DNA of 62,229 bases from JAEUIG01 sp046349775 (GTDB taxonomy: Bacteria > Planctomycetota > Planctomycetia > Planctomycetales > Planctomycetaceae), in the NCBI GenBank assembly GCA_046349775.1, contig JAXMBS010000033.1, positions 1-62,229 of the forward strand, written 5' to 3'. This document shows, piece after piece, positions 47,704-56,747 of this stretch. A program made the translations under genes and the position numbers. The notes under the pieces were generated by a model. That model did not search any database. It saw nothing but the letters and a program-made list of their open reading frames with translations, and had not been told where the DNA came from. The number at the start of each line of letters is the position of its first letter. Positions within the stretch are counted from its first letter, which is position 1.

Positions 47704-48864
47704 ATGAAATGCTTGGTGCCTGGTGTGACCGGTCACCAGCCACCAGACCACCCGCCACCCCCCCTTCCTCCCAAGCGCGTTGTCACCTTTGGCGAAGTGA
47801 TGCTGCGGCTCGCCCCTTCCGGGAATTACCGACTGCGGCAGGTGCTGCCCGGTTCGCTCGATGCGACGTTCGGCGGAGGGGAGCTCAACGTCGCCGTGTC
47901 GGTCGCACTGCAGGGAGGCCGCTCGGCTTTCCTCACCGCCGTGCCGGACAACGTCGTCACCGACGCATTGCAGCAGGAACTCGGCAAGCTGGGGGTCGAT
48001 GCGGACCTGCTGCTGCGGCACAAGCAGGGGCGGTTCGGGATCTACTTCGTCGAGACCGGAGCGAATCAGCGCGGCGGCACGGTGACTTACGATCGTGAGG
48101 GGGCGTCCATCACTCACTGCGGCCCTGAGCAGTACGACTGGAACCGGGTGTTCGCCGATGCCGGCTGGTTCCACATTACGGGCATCACTCCGGCGCTGTG
48201 CGAACGGACCGCGCTGGCGGCCCTGGAATCGGTCCGGCAGGCGAAGCAGCGCGGAATCACCGTCTCCTGCGACCTGAACTTCCGTAAGAAGCTCTGGCGT
48301 TGGCGCTCCGGGACCAAGCCGGTCGACCTCGCACGAGAGACGATGCGCTCGATGATGCCGTACGTCGACGTCGTAATTGCCAATGAAGAAGACGCCGACC
48401 TGTCGCTGGGGATCGCCGCGAAGAATACCGACGTCGCCGGCGGCCACCTGCACGTCGAAGGTTACGGCGACGTCGCCCGCACCATCGTGCAGCAGTTTCC
48501 GAACGTCTCACGAGCGGCAATCACGCTGCGGGAAAGTATCTCAGCCAGCCACAACAACTGGGGCGCATTGCTCTACGACAAGTCGCTCGACCGCGTCTGG
48601 CTCGCCCCGCTGGGTGCCGACGGCCAGTACGAACCGTACGAGATCCGCAACATCGTCGACCGCGTCGGCGCAGGGGATTCGTTCTCCGGCGGCCTGATTT
48701 TCGCCCTGACCACGCCGGAACTGTCGGCCCCCGAAACTGCCCTGCGCTATGCCGTCGCCGCAAGCTGCCTCAAACACACGATCATCGGCGACTTCAACTA
48801 TTCCACGCGTGCCGAGATCGAAGCCCTGATATCCGGCGGCGGCAGCGGCCGCGTGCAGCGGTGA
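47704..48864 (+). CDS. PfkB-family sugar kinase, KdgK-like
   Basis: 386 residues from ATG 47704. The core begins at VVTFGEVMLRLAPSGNYRLRQ. FGGGELNVAVSVALQGG and the C-terminal DRVGAGDSFSGGLIFAL (catalytic Asp in GAGDSF) are the PfkB signatures. The N-terminal MLRLAPSG...RL and the GIYFVETGANQRGGTVTYDR region resemble 2-dehydro-3-deoxygluconate kinases, which phosphorylate KDG in sugar-acid breakdown. The first 22 residues (GHQPPDHPPPPLPP) are repeat-like and probably not part of the fold; GTG starts at 47716 and 47725 are alternatives. No KDPG aldolase is adjacent. Confidence 0.82.
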   Translation: MKCLVPGVTGHQPPDHPPPPLPPKRVVTFGEVMLRLAPSGNYRLRQVLPGSLDATFGGGELNVAVSVALQGGRSAFLTAVPDNVVTDALQQELGKLGVDADLLLRHKQGRFGIYFVETGANQRGGTVTYDREGASITHCGPEQYDWNRVFADAGWFHITGITPALCERTALAALESVRQAKQRGITVSCDLNFRKKLWRWRSGTKPVDLARETMRSMMPYVDVVIANEEDADLSLGIAAKNTDVAGGHLHVEGYGDVARTIVQQFPNVSRAAITLRESISASHNNWGALLYDKSLDRVWLAPLGADGQYEPYEIRNIVDRVGAGDSFSGGLIFALTTPELSAPETALRYAVAASCLKHTIIGDFNYSTRAEIEALISGGGSGRVQR

Positions 48865-48869
48865 CGGAA

Positions 48870-48984
48870 GGTTTATGGTTTACGGCTGATCGAAGTGAAT
48901 CGAGCGTCACCGTTTTCGTCCCTCTGACCCGTGACCCTCCAGCCTTGGCCGTATCGATAAACCATCAACGATCAACCATAAACC
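48870..48984. repeat. inverted repeat R6 between convergent genes
   Basis: ggtttatggtt (48870-48880) faces aaccataaacc (48974-48984), with further cgataaaccatcaacgatc words inside. Placed between the ends of the convergent kinase and dapL genes, it may work as a two-way terminator. Confidence 0.6.
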
Positions 48985-49027
48985 AACTTCGGTTTTCCTC
49001 TGACTTCCGACGTCCGACCTCCGCTAC

Positions 49028-50260
49028 TCACCCGACCACCTGCTTCAGCCGCTGCACCGCTTCTTCGATATTCGCCCGGCTGTTGAATGCGCTCAGCCGG
49101 AAATATCCCTCTCCGCTGGCGCCGAAGCCGCTGCCCGGCGTCCCGACCAGGTTCGCCCGATCGAGAAGCTGGTCGAAGAACTCCCAGCTCTTGAGCCCGC
49201 CTGGAGTCTTCAGCCAGATGTATGGCGCATTGACGCCGCCGTAGACGCTCAGCCCGACCGACTGCAGACCCTCGCGCAGCAGCTTCGCGTTGGTCAGGTA
49301 GAAGTCGATCAATTCCCGCGTCTGCCGTTGCCCGTCAGGCGAATACACCGCTTCGGCCCCGCGCTGCACGATGTACGACACGCCGTTGAACTTCGTCGTG
49401 TGCCGTCGCATCCACAGCGGATAGATTTCCTTCCGCTCGCCGCTGGCCGTCGTCCCGGCCAGCGACTTCGGCACGACGGTGAAGGCGCACCGCGTCCCGG
49501 TAAATCCGGCGTTCTTGCTGAAGCTGCGGAATTCGATGGCCACGTCCCGGGCGCCGGGAATCTCGTAAATTGTGTGCGGAATGGCCGGGTCGGTGATGTA
49601 TGCCTCATAGGCCGCATCGAAGAACAGGATCGCATCGTGCGACTTGGCGTATTCCACCCACCGCGTAAGTGTCTCGCGCGTGGCCACTGCGCCGGTCGGA
49701 TTGTTCGGATAGCAAAGGTAGATGATGTCGCACTTTTCGCGGGGCAGCTCCGGCGTGAAGTGGTTCTCCGCCGTGCATGGCAGATACACGAGCTTCGCGA
49801 ACCGCCCCTGGTCGTCTGCCGGACCCGTATGGCCGGCCATGACGTTCGTATCGACATAGACCGGGTACACGGGATCCTGCACGGCGATCCGGTTGTCTGA
49901 GCCGAAGATGTCGAGGATGTTGCCGGTGTCGCACTTCGAGCCGTCCGAGACAAACACTTCGTCGGCCGCCACGTCCACGCCTCGTGCGCGGTAGTCGTGC
50001 TCCGCGATCGCTTCGCGCAGAAAGTCGTACCCCTGCTCTGGCCCGTAGCCGCGAAACGTCTCGCGCTTGGCCATGTCATCCACGGCAGCATGCATCGCGC
50101 GGACACAGGCGGGGGGCAATGGCTCGGTCACGTCGCCGATTCCGAGCCGGATGACTTTCGCCTGCGGATGCGCGTCGGCAAAGGCCTTCACACGGCGGCC
50201 GATTTCGGGAAACAGGTAGCCGGCCTTGAGCTTGAGATAATTGTCGTTGATGCGGGCCAT
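49028..50260 (-). CDS. dapL: LL-diaminopimelate aminotransferase
   Basis: Converts tetrahydrodipicolinate to LL-DAP with glutamate in one step, replacing the succinylase route. 410 residues. Features: LKAGYLFPEIGRRV at the start, LGIGDVTEPLP, FRGYGPEQGYDFLREAI, SDGSKCDTGNI, CYPNNPTGA, and the PLP lysine K249 in FRSFSKNAGFTGTRC. These are diagnostic for DapL over ordinary aspartate aminotransferases. Genetically separate from asd/lysA/murE at the left end, but in the same pathway. The frame of the next gene on this strand begins 38 bases away. Confidence 0.96.
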   Translation of the reverse strand: MARINDNYLKLKAGYLFPEIGRRVKAFADAHPQAKVIRLGIGDVTEPLPPACVRAMHAAVDDMAKRETFRGYGPEQGYDFLREAIAEHDYRARGVDVAADEVFVSDGSKCDTGNILDIFGSDNRIAVQDPVYPVYVDTNVMAGHTGPADDQGRFAKLVYLPCTAENHFTPELPREKCDIIYLCYPNNPTGAVATRETLTRWVEYAKSHDAILFFDAAYEAYITDPAIPHTIYEIPGARDVAIEFRSFSKNAGFTGTRCAFTVVPKSLAGTTASGERKEIYPLWMRRHTTKFNGVSYIVQRGAEAVYSPDGQRQTRELIDFYLTNAKLLREGLQSVGLSVYGGVNAPYIWLKTPGGLKSWEFFDQLLDRANLVGTPGSGFGASGEGYFRLSAFNSRANIEEAVQRLKQVVG

Positions 50261-50298
50261 GAGGTTGTCGGTCTTCGGTTGTCAGTTTTCGGATTTCG

Positions 50299-51585
50299 TC
50301 ATTCAGATTTCGGTTTTTCACCTTCGGCGGCGAAATCGCCGGCATCGTATTTCGCCCAGAACTCTGCGGGCGACAGGACGGCGTTCGCGTCTTCAAATTC
50401 GACATCGAGAGCTTCCAGCGATTTCATATTTCGCGCGACATCCAGCCCTTCCTTGATCTTCGACGGCGTGAAGATCAGCCGCGTGAGCGACAGTCCCGCC
50501 AGCGGTCGCAGGTCAGACACGGCCGATTCTGCGATGTTCAGGCGCTTGAGTGCGAATTTGCTCGACAGCGGCGACAGGTCCGAGACCGGCGTTCCCTGCA
50601 CGTCGAGGCTGGAAATGGCAACATCCTTGAGCGGCGACAGGTCGGAAACCTGCGTTCCGCGCACCCACAGGATGCCGATCGTGGGCATCGTCCGGCAGGC
50701 GTCGAGCGACGTGATTTTCGTGTTCATCAGGCTGAGTTCCTCGAACTGCATGCCGGACAACGGAGAGATATCCGCCACCGGGCAGTCCTTGAGCCACAGC
50801 TTCTTCAGCGGCATTCCGGCGAGCGCTGACACGTCCGCCACTTGCGCTCCCTCGAGATACAGTTCCGACAGCTGCGCTCCTTTAAGCGGCGTGAGATCGC
50901 TGACTTGCGTTTTGGACAGATCAAGCATCGTCAGCGGCAGACCGGCCAGCGGCGAAATGTCGCTCACCGGTGATTCGATGAGGACCAGTTCGCGCAACGG
51001 CATCCCGTGCAGCGGAGTCAGATCGGCCACCTTGCAGGATCTGGCATCAAGCGTGATCAACGGCCGGCCCGACAGCGGACGAAGATCCGTGATCCCCGTT
51101 TCGGAGATTGACAGCCGCTCCAGCGGCGCCTCGGACACGGGGGACAGGTCGGCCACCGGCGTTTTCACCAGCACGAGCGTGTCGAGCGGCATCCCCCGCA
51201 GCGGCGACAGGTCGGTCACGCTGCTCCCCGAAATATCCAGGACAGTCAGCGGCAGCCCCTTGAGCGGCGCCAGGTCCTTCAGCCGCCGATCGGCGATTTC
51301 CGCCATGACGATCTGGCCGCCCCGCTTCTGGAACTCTCCCGCATCGCCGATACCGAGCGATTTCCGCAGTTCAGCGACGGTCGGTCCGGTGGGGGGAGTT
51401 ACGTGCGTCGACGTCGGCACCGGCGGATCGACGTTCGCTGACCTCGCCGGCTTTTCCTGCGGGTTACTGCCGCACCCGGACGTCATGGCCCATCCAGCAA
51501 GCAGCGCAACGACGGTCAATCGCCGGGCGGCCGAGCCTGGCACGCTGCGAGTGCTGTTGGAAGCCGTCGAAACGAGTGGGAGCAT
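50299..51585 (-). CDS. leucine-rich-repeat lipoprotein with 21-residue repeats
   Basis: 428 residues. The N-terminus has a lipoprotein-like signal (LTVVALLAGWAMTSGCGSN). From about residue 110, about 13 consecutive repeats of mostly 21 residues follow the pattern V-x-D-L-S-P-L-x-G-x-P-L-x-x-L-x-L-x-x-T-x (for example VTDLSPLRGMPLDTLVLVKTP and VSDISPLAGLPLTMLDLSKTQ). Two repeats have 22 residues. The repeats form a curved solenoid for binding partners. A C-terminal cap (LSPAEFWAKYDAGDFAAEG) follows. Similar LRR proteins next to protein kinases are common in planctomycetes; no kinase is here. ATG 51585 is chosen; 51606 is possible. Confidence 0.85.
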   Translation of the reverse strand: MLPLVSTASNSTRSVPGSAARRLTVVALLAGWAMTSGCGSNPQEKPARSANVDPPVPTSTHVTPPTGPTVAELRKSLGIGDAGEFQKRGGQIVMAEIADRRLKDLAPLKGLPLTVLDISGSSVTDLSPLRGMPLDTLVLVKTPVADLSPVSEAPLERLSISETGITDLRPLSGRPLITLDARSCKVADLTPLHGMPLRELVLIESPVSDISPLAGLPLTMLDLSKTQVSDLTPLKGAQLSELYLEGAQVADVSALAGMPLKKLWLKDCPVADISPLSGMQFEELSLMNTKITSLDACRTMPTIGILWVRGTQVSDLSPLKDVAISSLDVQGTPVSDLSPLSSKFALKRLNIAESAVSDLRPLAGLSLTRLIFTPSKIKEGLDVARNMKSLEALDVEFEDANAVLSPAEFWAKYDAGDFAAEGEKPKSE

Positions 51586-51776
51586 GCGGCTGGGATAGCA
51601 GATCATCCGCCGGATTGCACGAGTGCGCCCGGCGACCTCCGCTGAGCACGCTCCACGAACGCCCGGACTCCCGGCCGCGGACGGTCCGGGATTGCGATTT
51701 GCTGCGACAAGCTGCAAAATTCCTCTCGCCTCTCTTTCCTCAATTCCCTCTCTCACTGTCGATCAAGGACCAGCGG

Positions 51777-52256
51777 ATGGACGTCAAAGAACTGAGTCGC
51801 CTCATCGGTGCCAAGTCCGGCAAGGCCGAGTATCTCCCCGTCGCATTTCTCCTGAAGACAGGCTATGCGTGCTACGGCCACTACAACTCGGCGACCAACG
51901 AGGGCATGACCGATCTGTGCGTGCTGCTCAACGTCCGGCTGCTCGACCTGTCGCAGTCGAAAGAGAAGGCCCGGCCGACCGTCCGGGATTTCTCGGACTT
52001 TCTGGAAGACGTCGTCGTGCGGGCCTCGAAGACCGACGCCGAGCGGGCGGAAGACGACGACAAGCTGGCGAAGAGCAAGTTCGGCAAGGCAATTCCGATC
52101 GCGGCCGTCGCCCTGAACGAAATCGCCATTGTCTACCCGGTGGCCCAGATCGGGGCGATGCTCCGGCGGGCCCGGGACCGCGGCGAGCCCGCGTCGTCGC
52201 TGCTCGACTTCGAAAAGAGCGAGGTGCTTCAACTCCTGCGCATGAAATTGTGGTAA
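51777..52256 (+). CDS. conserved small protein of unknown function
   Basis: 159 residues from ATG 51777, preceded by AAGGA at eight bases. It starts MDVKELSRLIGAKSGKAEYLPVAFLLKTGYACYGHYN and contains EGMTDLCVLLNVRLLDLSQS, a charged, coiled-coil-like centre and VALNEIAIVYPVAQIGAML. Mixed alpha/beta, cytoplasmic, no signal or membrane segment. I do not recognise a named family, though the strong start signals and even composition indicate a real gene. Divergent from the LRR lipoprotein, sharing about 190 bases of upstream region. Confidence 0.7.
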   Translation: MDVKELSRLIGAKSGKAEYLPVAFLLKTGYACYGHYNSATNEGMTDLCVLLNVRLLDLSQSKEKARPTVRDFSDFLEDVVVRASKTDAERAEDDDKLAKSKFGKAIPIAAVALNEIAIVYPVAQIGAMLRRARDRGEPASSLLDFEKSEVLQLLRMKLW

Positions 52257-52301
52257 CAGAGGACTGCTGACGGCAGACTCTGGCTCGGAAGTGCCGCGGT
52301 G

Positions 52302-52374
52302 GGTGCCACGGGCTTTGCCCGTGCAACCTCATTTGACGCCAATTTGCATTTGGCACTGGCGGAGCCAGTGGCAC
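52302..52374. repeat. dispersed repeat R2, copy 2
   Basis: ggtgccacgggctttgcccg (starts 52302) and tggcactggcggagccagtg (52351-52370). Same two hairpins as 30363-30433, in reverse orientation, downstream of the 51777 gene. Confidence 0.8.
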
Positions 52375-52483
52375 CCTGATTTCGAGTCTTGGTGCCAATC
52401 AAACCACGGCTGACCGGCGTCCAGCGGCGCGGTAGAATTGCCGCACACCCCGTGTTCGGATCACCGCCGTCGTGGCTGGCCGC

Positions 52484-55021
52484 ATGTTTCCGCACAGTTT
52501 TCGTCTGACGATCGCCCGCTGCCTCGGTGCCGCTCGACGTGGCCTTGCGGGCGGCATCGTCCTGGTTGCGGCTGCCACCTGCCTGGGCGACGATCCCGGG
52601 CTGGCCGTCTTCGAGTCGGCGATCCGTCCAGTGCTTGTGCAGCACTGCTACGAATGTCACTCCGCGGACGCGGAAGCGAAGGGAAACCTGGAAGCCGGAC
52701 TGCGGCTCGACACGAAGCAGGGGATGCTGACCGGGGGGGACGCCGGGCCGGCCGTCCTGCCGGGGGATCCGGAGAACAGCCTGTTGCTTGCGGCACTACG
52801 CCGCGAGCAGGACCAGATGCCGCCGTCCGGTCGGCTGCCCGACGCCGTCATCGACAAGTTTGCGAAGTGGATCGCCATGGGCGCGCCCGATCCGCGCGAC
52901 GGCGGCTCCACGGCGCCGACACCGCGGCGTGCGGCATTCTCGATCTCGCCGGAGGACCGGGCGCATTGGGCGTTTCAGCCGTTGTCCAATTCGCCGCTGC
53001 CGAGCGTCCAGAATACGAGTTGGGTCTGCGACGACATCGACCGGTTCATCCTGGCCAAACTGGAATCCTCCGGCCGCCGCCCCAATGACGAGGCCGACAA
53101 GTACTCTCTGCTGCGGCGGACGACGTTCGCGCTGACCGGTCTGCCGCCGACGCCCGCCGAGGTGCAGGCGTTCATCGCCGATGAGCGTGACGCGGCCTTC
53201 GCCGGCGTCGTCGACCGGTTGCTGGCGTCGCCGGAGTTCGGCGTCCACTGGGCTCGGCACTGGCTCGATGGCGTGCGGTATGCCGACAGCGTCGACGCGT
53301 CCGGTGAGTATCGGAAATGGGTCATTCGCGCTTTTAACGCCGACCTGCCCTACGACGAGTTCGTCCGGCTGCAGATTGCCGGAGACCTGTTGCCAGCCCA
53401 CGGTGTCGAGCCGGATCGCGTCCATGCCAGCGGCGCCTCGCTCGACGGCATCATCGCGACCGGCATGCTCTCGCTCGCGGCCTGGGAGATCGTCGGCCGC
53501 GATCTGGCCGTCGCCGAGATCGTCGACAGCCAGATCGACGTCGTCGGCCGGCAGTTGCTGGGGCTGACGCTGTCCTGCGTCCGCTGCCACGACCACAAGT
53601 TCGACCCGATTGCGATCGAGGACTATTACGGACTGGCGGGTATCTTTTTCAGCAGTCATATCGTCACTGGCAAACTGGTGAACGACGACCGCCTGGGGAA
53701 TGAACTGATCGCAGTCCCGCTGCTGACCGAGCGCGCCGAGTCCGTCAGCCGCGGCATCGATGCCGACGTCGGCGTGCTGACACAGCGGATCGCGTCGCTG
53801 GATCGCGCAGTGCCAAACGCGGCGCGGCTGGCGGCGATCGGGCGACAACTGCCCGAACTTGCGTCGCAGATCGAGAAATCGACGTCTGCGGCGACGAAGG
53901 AGAAGCTTGTCGAGCAAGCGGACAAGTTGAAGGCGGAACAGACCGAGCTGGTGGCTGATCAGAAATCCGTCGGCTGGGAGACGAATCCGCCGGAACTCAT
54001 CGAGGCGGGTCGGATTCGCGATCAGATGAAGAAGCTGCAGGCATCGAAGCCAACGGCTGTCAAAGCAGTCGCGGTCCTGGAAGGGGGTGTCCCCGGCAGC
54101 AACCGCCAGCAGATCGGCGACGCGCCGGTGTACTTGCGGGGCGAGTACCAGCATCCCGGACCGATCGTGCCCCGCCGCTTTCCCATCATTCTCGCCGGCG
54201 ACCAGCAGATCCCCATCGGCCAGCGCACGACGGCCAGCGGGCGGCGCGAACTGGCGGAGTGGATCACCTCCCCCGATCATCCGCTGACGCCACGGGTGAT
54301 GGTCAACCGCATCTGGCAGCATTTGTTCGGTCAGGGACTCGTCCGCACGCCCGACAATTTCGGCCGCCTCGGCGAACCGCCGACGCATCCGGAATTGCTG
54401 GACCATCTCGCCCATCGGTTCGTGTCGTCGGGTTGGTCGGTGAAGCAACTGGTGCGGGCGATCGCCCTGAGCGCAACGTATCGCCAGTCGAGTATCGTGT
54501 CGCCGGACGTCGCGCACGCTGATCCCGATAACCGACTGCTGGGGCACATGAACCGCCGGCGGCTGACGTATGAAGAGTTGCGCGACGCCCTGAGTTTCGT
54601 CGCCGGTCGGCTGGCATCCGGGACGCAGAGTTCGACCGTGGGGCTGGCTGACGAATCGGTGCGGACAATCTACGAACCCGTCGATCGCCGCCAGACCAAC
54701 GTGACGGCCGCCATGTTCGACGCGCCGGACCCGAAGGCGATCGTGCCGATCCGCGCGGAAACGACGACCGCGCCGCAGGCGCTGTTTCTGTTGAACAATG
54801 GACTCGCCGCTCATTCGGCAAAGGCTGTCGCGGATGGACTGGCCGGCAATTCACAGCTCGACAGCGACGAAAGTCGATACAATCAACTCTGGCTGACACT
54901 GTTCGGACGCCCGCCGGCAACGGAAGAACTGGACGAAGCCCGCAGCTTCGTCGGCCGGCACTCCTGGGAGCGACTCGTCCATGTGTTGCTGTCCACAAAC
55001 GAACTGGTGTACGTCGATTAG
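52484..55021 (+). CDS. PSCyt1-DUF1549-DUF1553 protein
   Basis: 845 residues; signal peptide (LAGGIVLVAAATCLGDD). The N-terminal PSCyt1 domain has the haem motif HCYECHSAD and the QMPPSGRLP signature. The DUF1549 (PSCyt2) domain has LPPTPAEVQAF, WARHWLDGVRYADS and a second haem-type CVRCHDHKFDP. A coiled-coil linker (about 430-520) precedes DUF1553 (PSD1), with LTPRVMVNRIWQHLFGQGLVRTPDNFG and TAPQALFLLNN. These proteins are almost restricted to Planctomycetes and Verrucomicrobia. Their role is unproved; polymer degradation or periplasmic electron transfer has been proposed. GTG 52472 is an alternative start. The DUF1501 gene follows, as is usual. Confidence 0.93.
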   Translation: MFPHSFRLTIARCLGAARRGLAGGIVLVAAATCLGDDPGLAVFESAIRPVLVQHCYECHSADAEAKGNLEAGLRLDTKQGMLTGGDAGPAVLPGDPENSLLLAALRREQDQMPPSGRLPDAVIDKFAKWIAMGAPDPRDGGSTAPTPRRAAFSISPEDRAHWAFQPLSNSPLPSVQNTSWVCDDIDRFILAKLESSGRRPNDEADKYSLLRRTTFALTGLPPTPAEVQAFIADERDAAFAGVVDRLLASPEFGVHWARHWLDGVRYADSVDASGEYRKWVIRAFNADLPYDEFVRLQIAGDLLPAHGVEPDRVHASGASLDGIIATGMLSLAAWEIVGRDLAVAEIVDSQIDVVGRQLLGLTLSCVRCHDHKFDPIAIEDYYGLAGIFFSSHIVTGKLVNDDRLGNELIAVPLLTERAESVSRGIDADVGVLTQRIASLDRAVPNAARLAAIGRQLPELASQIEKSTSAATKEKLVEQADKLKAEQTELVADQKSVGWETNPPELIEAGRIRDQMKKLQASKPTAVKAVAVLEGGVPGSNRQQIGDAPVYLRGEYQHPGPIVPRRFPIILAGDQQIPIGQRTTASGRRELAEWITSPDHPLTPRVMVNRIWQHLFGQGLVRTPDNFGRLGEPPTHPELLDHLAHRFVSSGWSVKQLVRAIALSATYRQSSIVSPDVAHADPDNRLLGHMNRRRLTYEELRDALSFVAGRLASGTQSSTVGLADESVRTIYEPVDRRQTNVTAAMFDAPDPKAIVPIRAETTTAPQALFLLNNGLAAHSAKAVADGLAGNSQLDSDESRYNQLWLTLFGRPPATEELDEARSFVGRHSWERLVHVLLSTNELVYVD

Positions 55022-55073
55022 CGGGGTGGGCTGTGCGCACCATCAATGAAGAGAGCGTCCGCTGGCATCGATT

Positions 55074-55094
55074 GGTGGGCAAAGCCCACCCTAC
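55074..55094. repeat. repeat R1 hairpin, short copy
   Basis: GGTGGGC-aaa-GCCCACC followed by ctac, the terminal hairpin of family R1 (135-155 and 713-733 differ at one base). Between the PSCyt1/DUF1549/DUF1553 gene and the DUF1501 gene. Confidence 0.75.
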
Positions 55095-55160
55095 GGTTCT
55101 GTGTGTTGAGTGGCACGCCCTTCGCGAATCGCGAAGGCCGTGGTGAACAGGGTGCACGGG

Positions 55161-56576
55161 ATGAATAGCTGCTCGCAACGCCAATGCTCGAACGCCGCGA
55201 CCCTCGACCGCCGTGCCATGCTCGGCCGGCTCGCGGGCGGGTTCGGGACCGTCGGACTGGCCGCACTTTTGCAGGAAACGGCCGGCGCGGGACACGCAGC
55301 CACGCTCGGCCTGCATCACACCGCGCGGGCCAAGCGGGTCATCTTCCTGTTCATGAACGGCGGGCCGTCGCAGGTCGACACTTTCGACCCCAAGCCCGAA
55401 CTCGCGAAATGGGCCGGCCAGCGGCTGCCGATCCTCGATCAGAACACGAACAAGCTGCTCGGCAAACCGCGACCGCTGGGCAACGCGTTTCCCTCTCCCT
55501 GGAAGTTCGCCAGGTACGGCGAGTGCGGGATGGACGTCAGCGAACTGTTTCCGCATGTTGCCCGCCGCGTCGATGACCTGTGCCTGATCCGTACCGTCGC
55601 CTGCGACAGCTTTTTCCACGCGCAGGGCGCGCTGGAGATGATGACCGGCAGCGGGCTGTTCCTGCGGCCCAGCATGGGGTCGTGGATGCTGTACGGCCTG
55701 GGGAACGAGAACCGCAACCTGCCGGGGTTCGTCGTCCTGGGGAAGACCAAAGGGAATTTCGATCCGACGAAGGTGTTCGGCGCCGCGTTCCTGCCGGCGG
55801 AATTCCAGTCGACGTATCTGCCGGGCAATCTGGAAGAACCGATCCCGAACCTGAAGCCTGCGCTGTCCGCCGACGAGCAGCGCGCCGAACTGGATGCACT
55901 GCGTGTGTTCAACGAGCGGCATCGGCGCACGCGAACCGAAACGTCGGCACTGAACGCGCGGATCGAGTCGTTCGAGCTGGCGTTCCGCATGCAGACCGTG
56001 GCGACGGAAGCGTTCGACCTCTCGCAGGAAACGGCGGCCACGCAGTCCCTCTACGGCGCCGACGTGGAGCCGACGGGGGACTATGGCCGCAAGTGCCTGT
56101 TGGCGCGGCGGCTGGTGGAACGCGGCGTGCGGTGCGTGGTCGTCAATCACGTCGACTGGGATCAGCACAGCAAGCTTGTCGAAGGACACACGAAAAACGC
56201 CCGCGAAACCGATCGGCCGATTGCCGGCCTCCTGACGGATCTCAAGCAGCGGGGGTTGCTCGACGACACGCTTGTGATCTGGGGGGGCGAGTTCGGACGC
56301 ACGCCCAATTCAGAAGGGGCCGACGGCCGCGATCACAGCACGGCGGCGTTCTGCATGTGGCTGGCCGGTGGCGGCGCCAAGGCCGGACACATCCACGGCA
56401 CGACCGACGAGTTCGGCGCCTACGGCGTCGAAGGCCGCGTGCACGTGCACGACCTGCATGCCACGATCCTGCACCTGATGGGAATCGACCATGCGCGGCT
56501 CACCTACCGCTACGGCGGCCGCGACTTCCGCCTGACCGACATCCACGGCAACGTCGTCCGCGACGTGCTGGCGTGA
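55161..56576 (+). CDS. Tat-exported DUF1501 protein
   Basis: 471 residues. A twin-arginine signal (LDRRAMLGRLAGGFGTVGLAALL) predicts folded export. The DUF1501 body has FLFMNGGPSQVDTFDPKP, the mid ELFPHVARRVDDLCLIRTV, HAQGALEMMTGSG and the late WGGEFGRTPNSEGADGRDH, where acidic and His residues form a sulfatase/phosphatase-like metal site. It normally pairs with PSCyt1/DUF1549/DUF1553 proteins, as here; the partner gene ends 139 bases upstream. The reaction is unknown. ATG 55161 is chosen. Confidence 0.9.
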   Translation: MNSCSQRQCSNAATLDRRAMLGRLAGGFGTVGLAALLQETAGAGHAATLGLHHTARAKRVIFLFMNGGPSQVDTFDPKPELAKWAGQRLPILDQNTNKLLGKPRPLGNAFPSPWKFARYGECGMDVSELFPHVARRVDDLCLIRTVACDSFFHAQGALEMMTGSGLFLRPSMGSWMLYGLGNENRNLPGFVVLGKTKGNFDPTKVFGAAFLPAEFQSTYLPGNLEEPIPNLKPALSADEQRAELDALRVFNERHRRTRTETSALNARIESFELAFRMQTVATEAFDLSQETAATQSLYGADVEPTGDYGRKCLLARRLVERGVRCVVVNHVDWDQHSKLVEGHTKNARETDRPIAGLLTDLKQRGLLDDTLVIWGGEFGRTPNSEGADGRDHSTAAFCMWLAGGGAKAGHIHGTTDEFGAYGVEGRVHVHDLHATILHLMGIDHARLTYRYGGRDFRLTDIHGNVVRDVLA

Positions 56577-56580
56577 CAGG

Positions 56581-56634
56581 GGAACCACGGAATACACGGA
56601 AGTAGCGGAAGACATCAGTGCTTTCCGCGGTTCC
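56581..56634. repeat. repeat R4 hairpin after DUF1501
   Basis: ggaaccacggaa (56581-56592) faces ttccgcggttcc (56623-56634), with one mismatch. It includes the word GAACCACGGAATACACGGAA (56582-56601) shared with 23812-23831. May act as the 3' end of the DUF1501 transcript. Confidence 0.7.
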
Positions 56635-56747
56635 TCCTGCATTCCCGCTTCGCTCACGGTTCGCATCTCGGATTTCACGCGGGTACAATCCGCGCGGCAC
56701 GCGGACCGGCGTGCGCCTTGTCTCGCTGACTCACGGGAGAACACACC

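Noticed and set aside
50500..51300. Possible CRISPR or DNA tandem array, suggested by even spacing
   Set aside because: The spacing comes from 21-residue protein repeats; the DNA units differ and there are no constant direct repeats with unique spacers.
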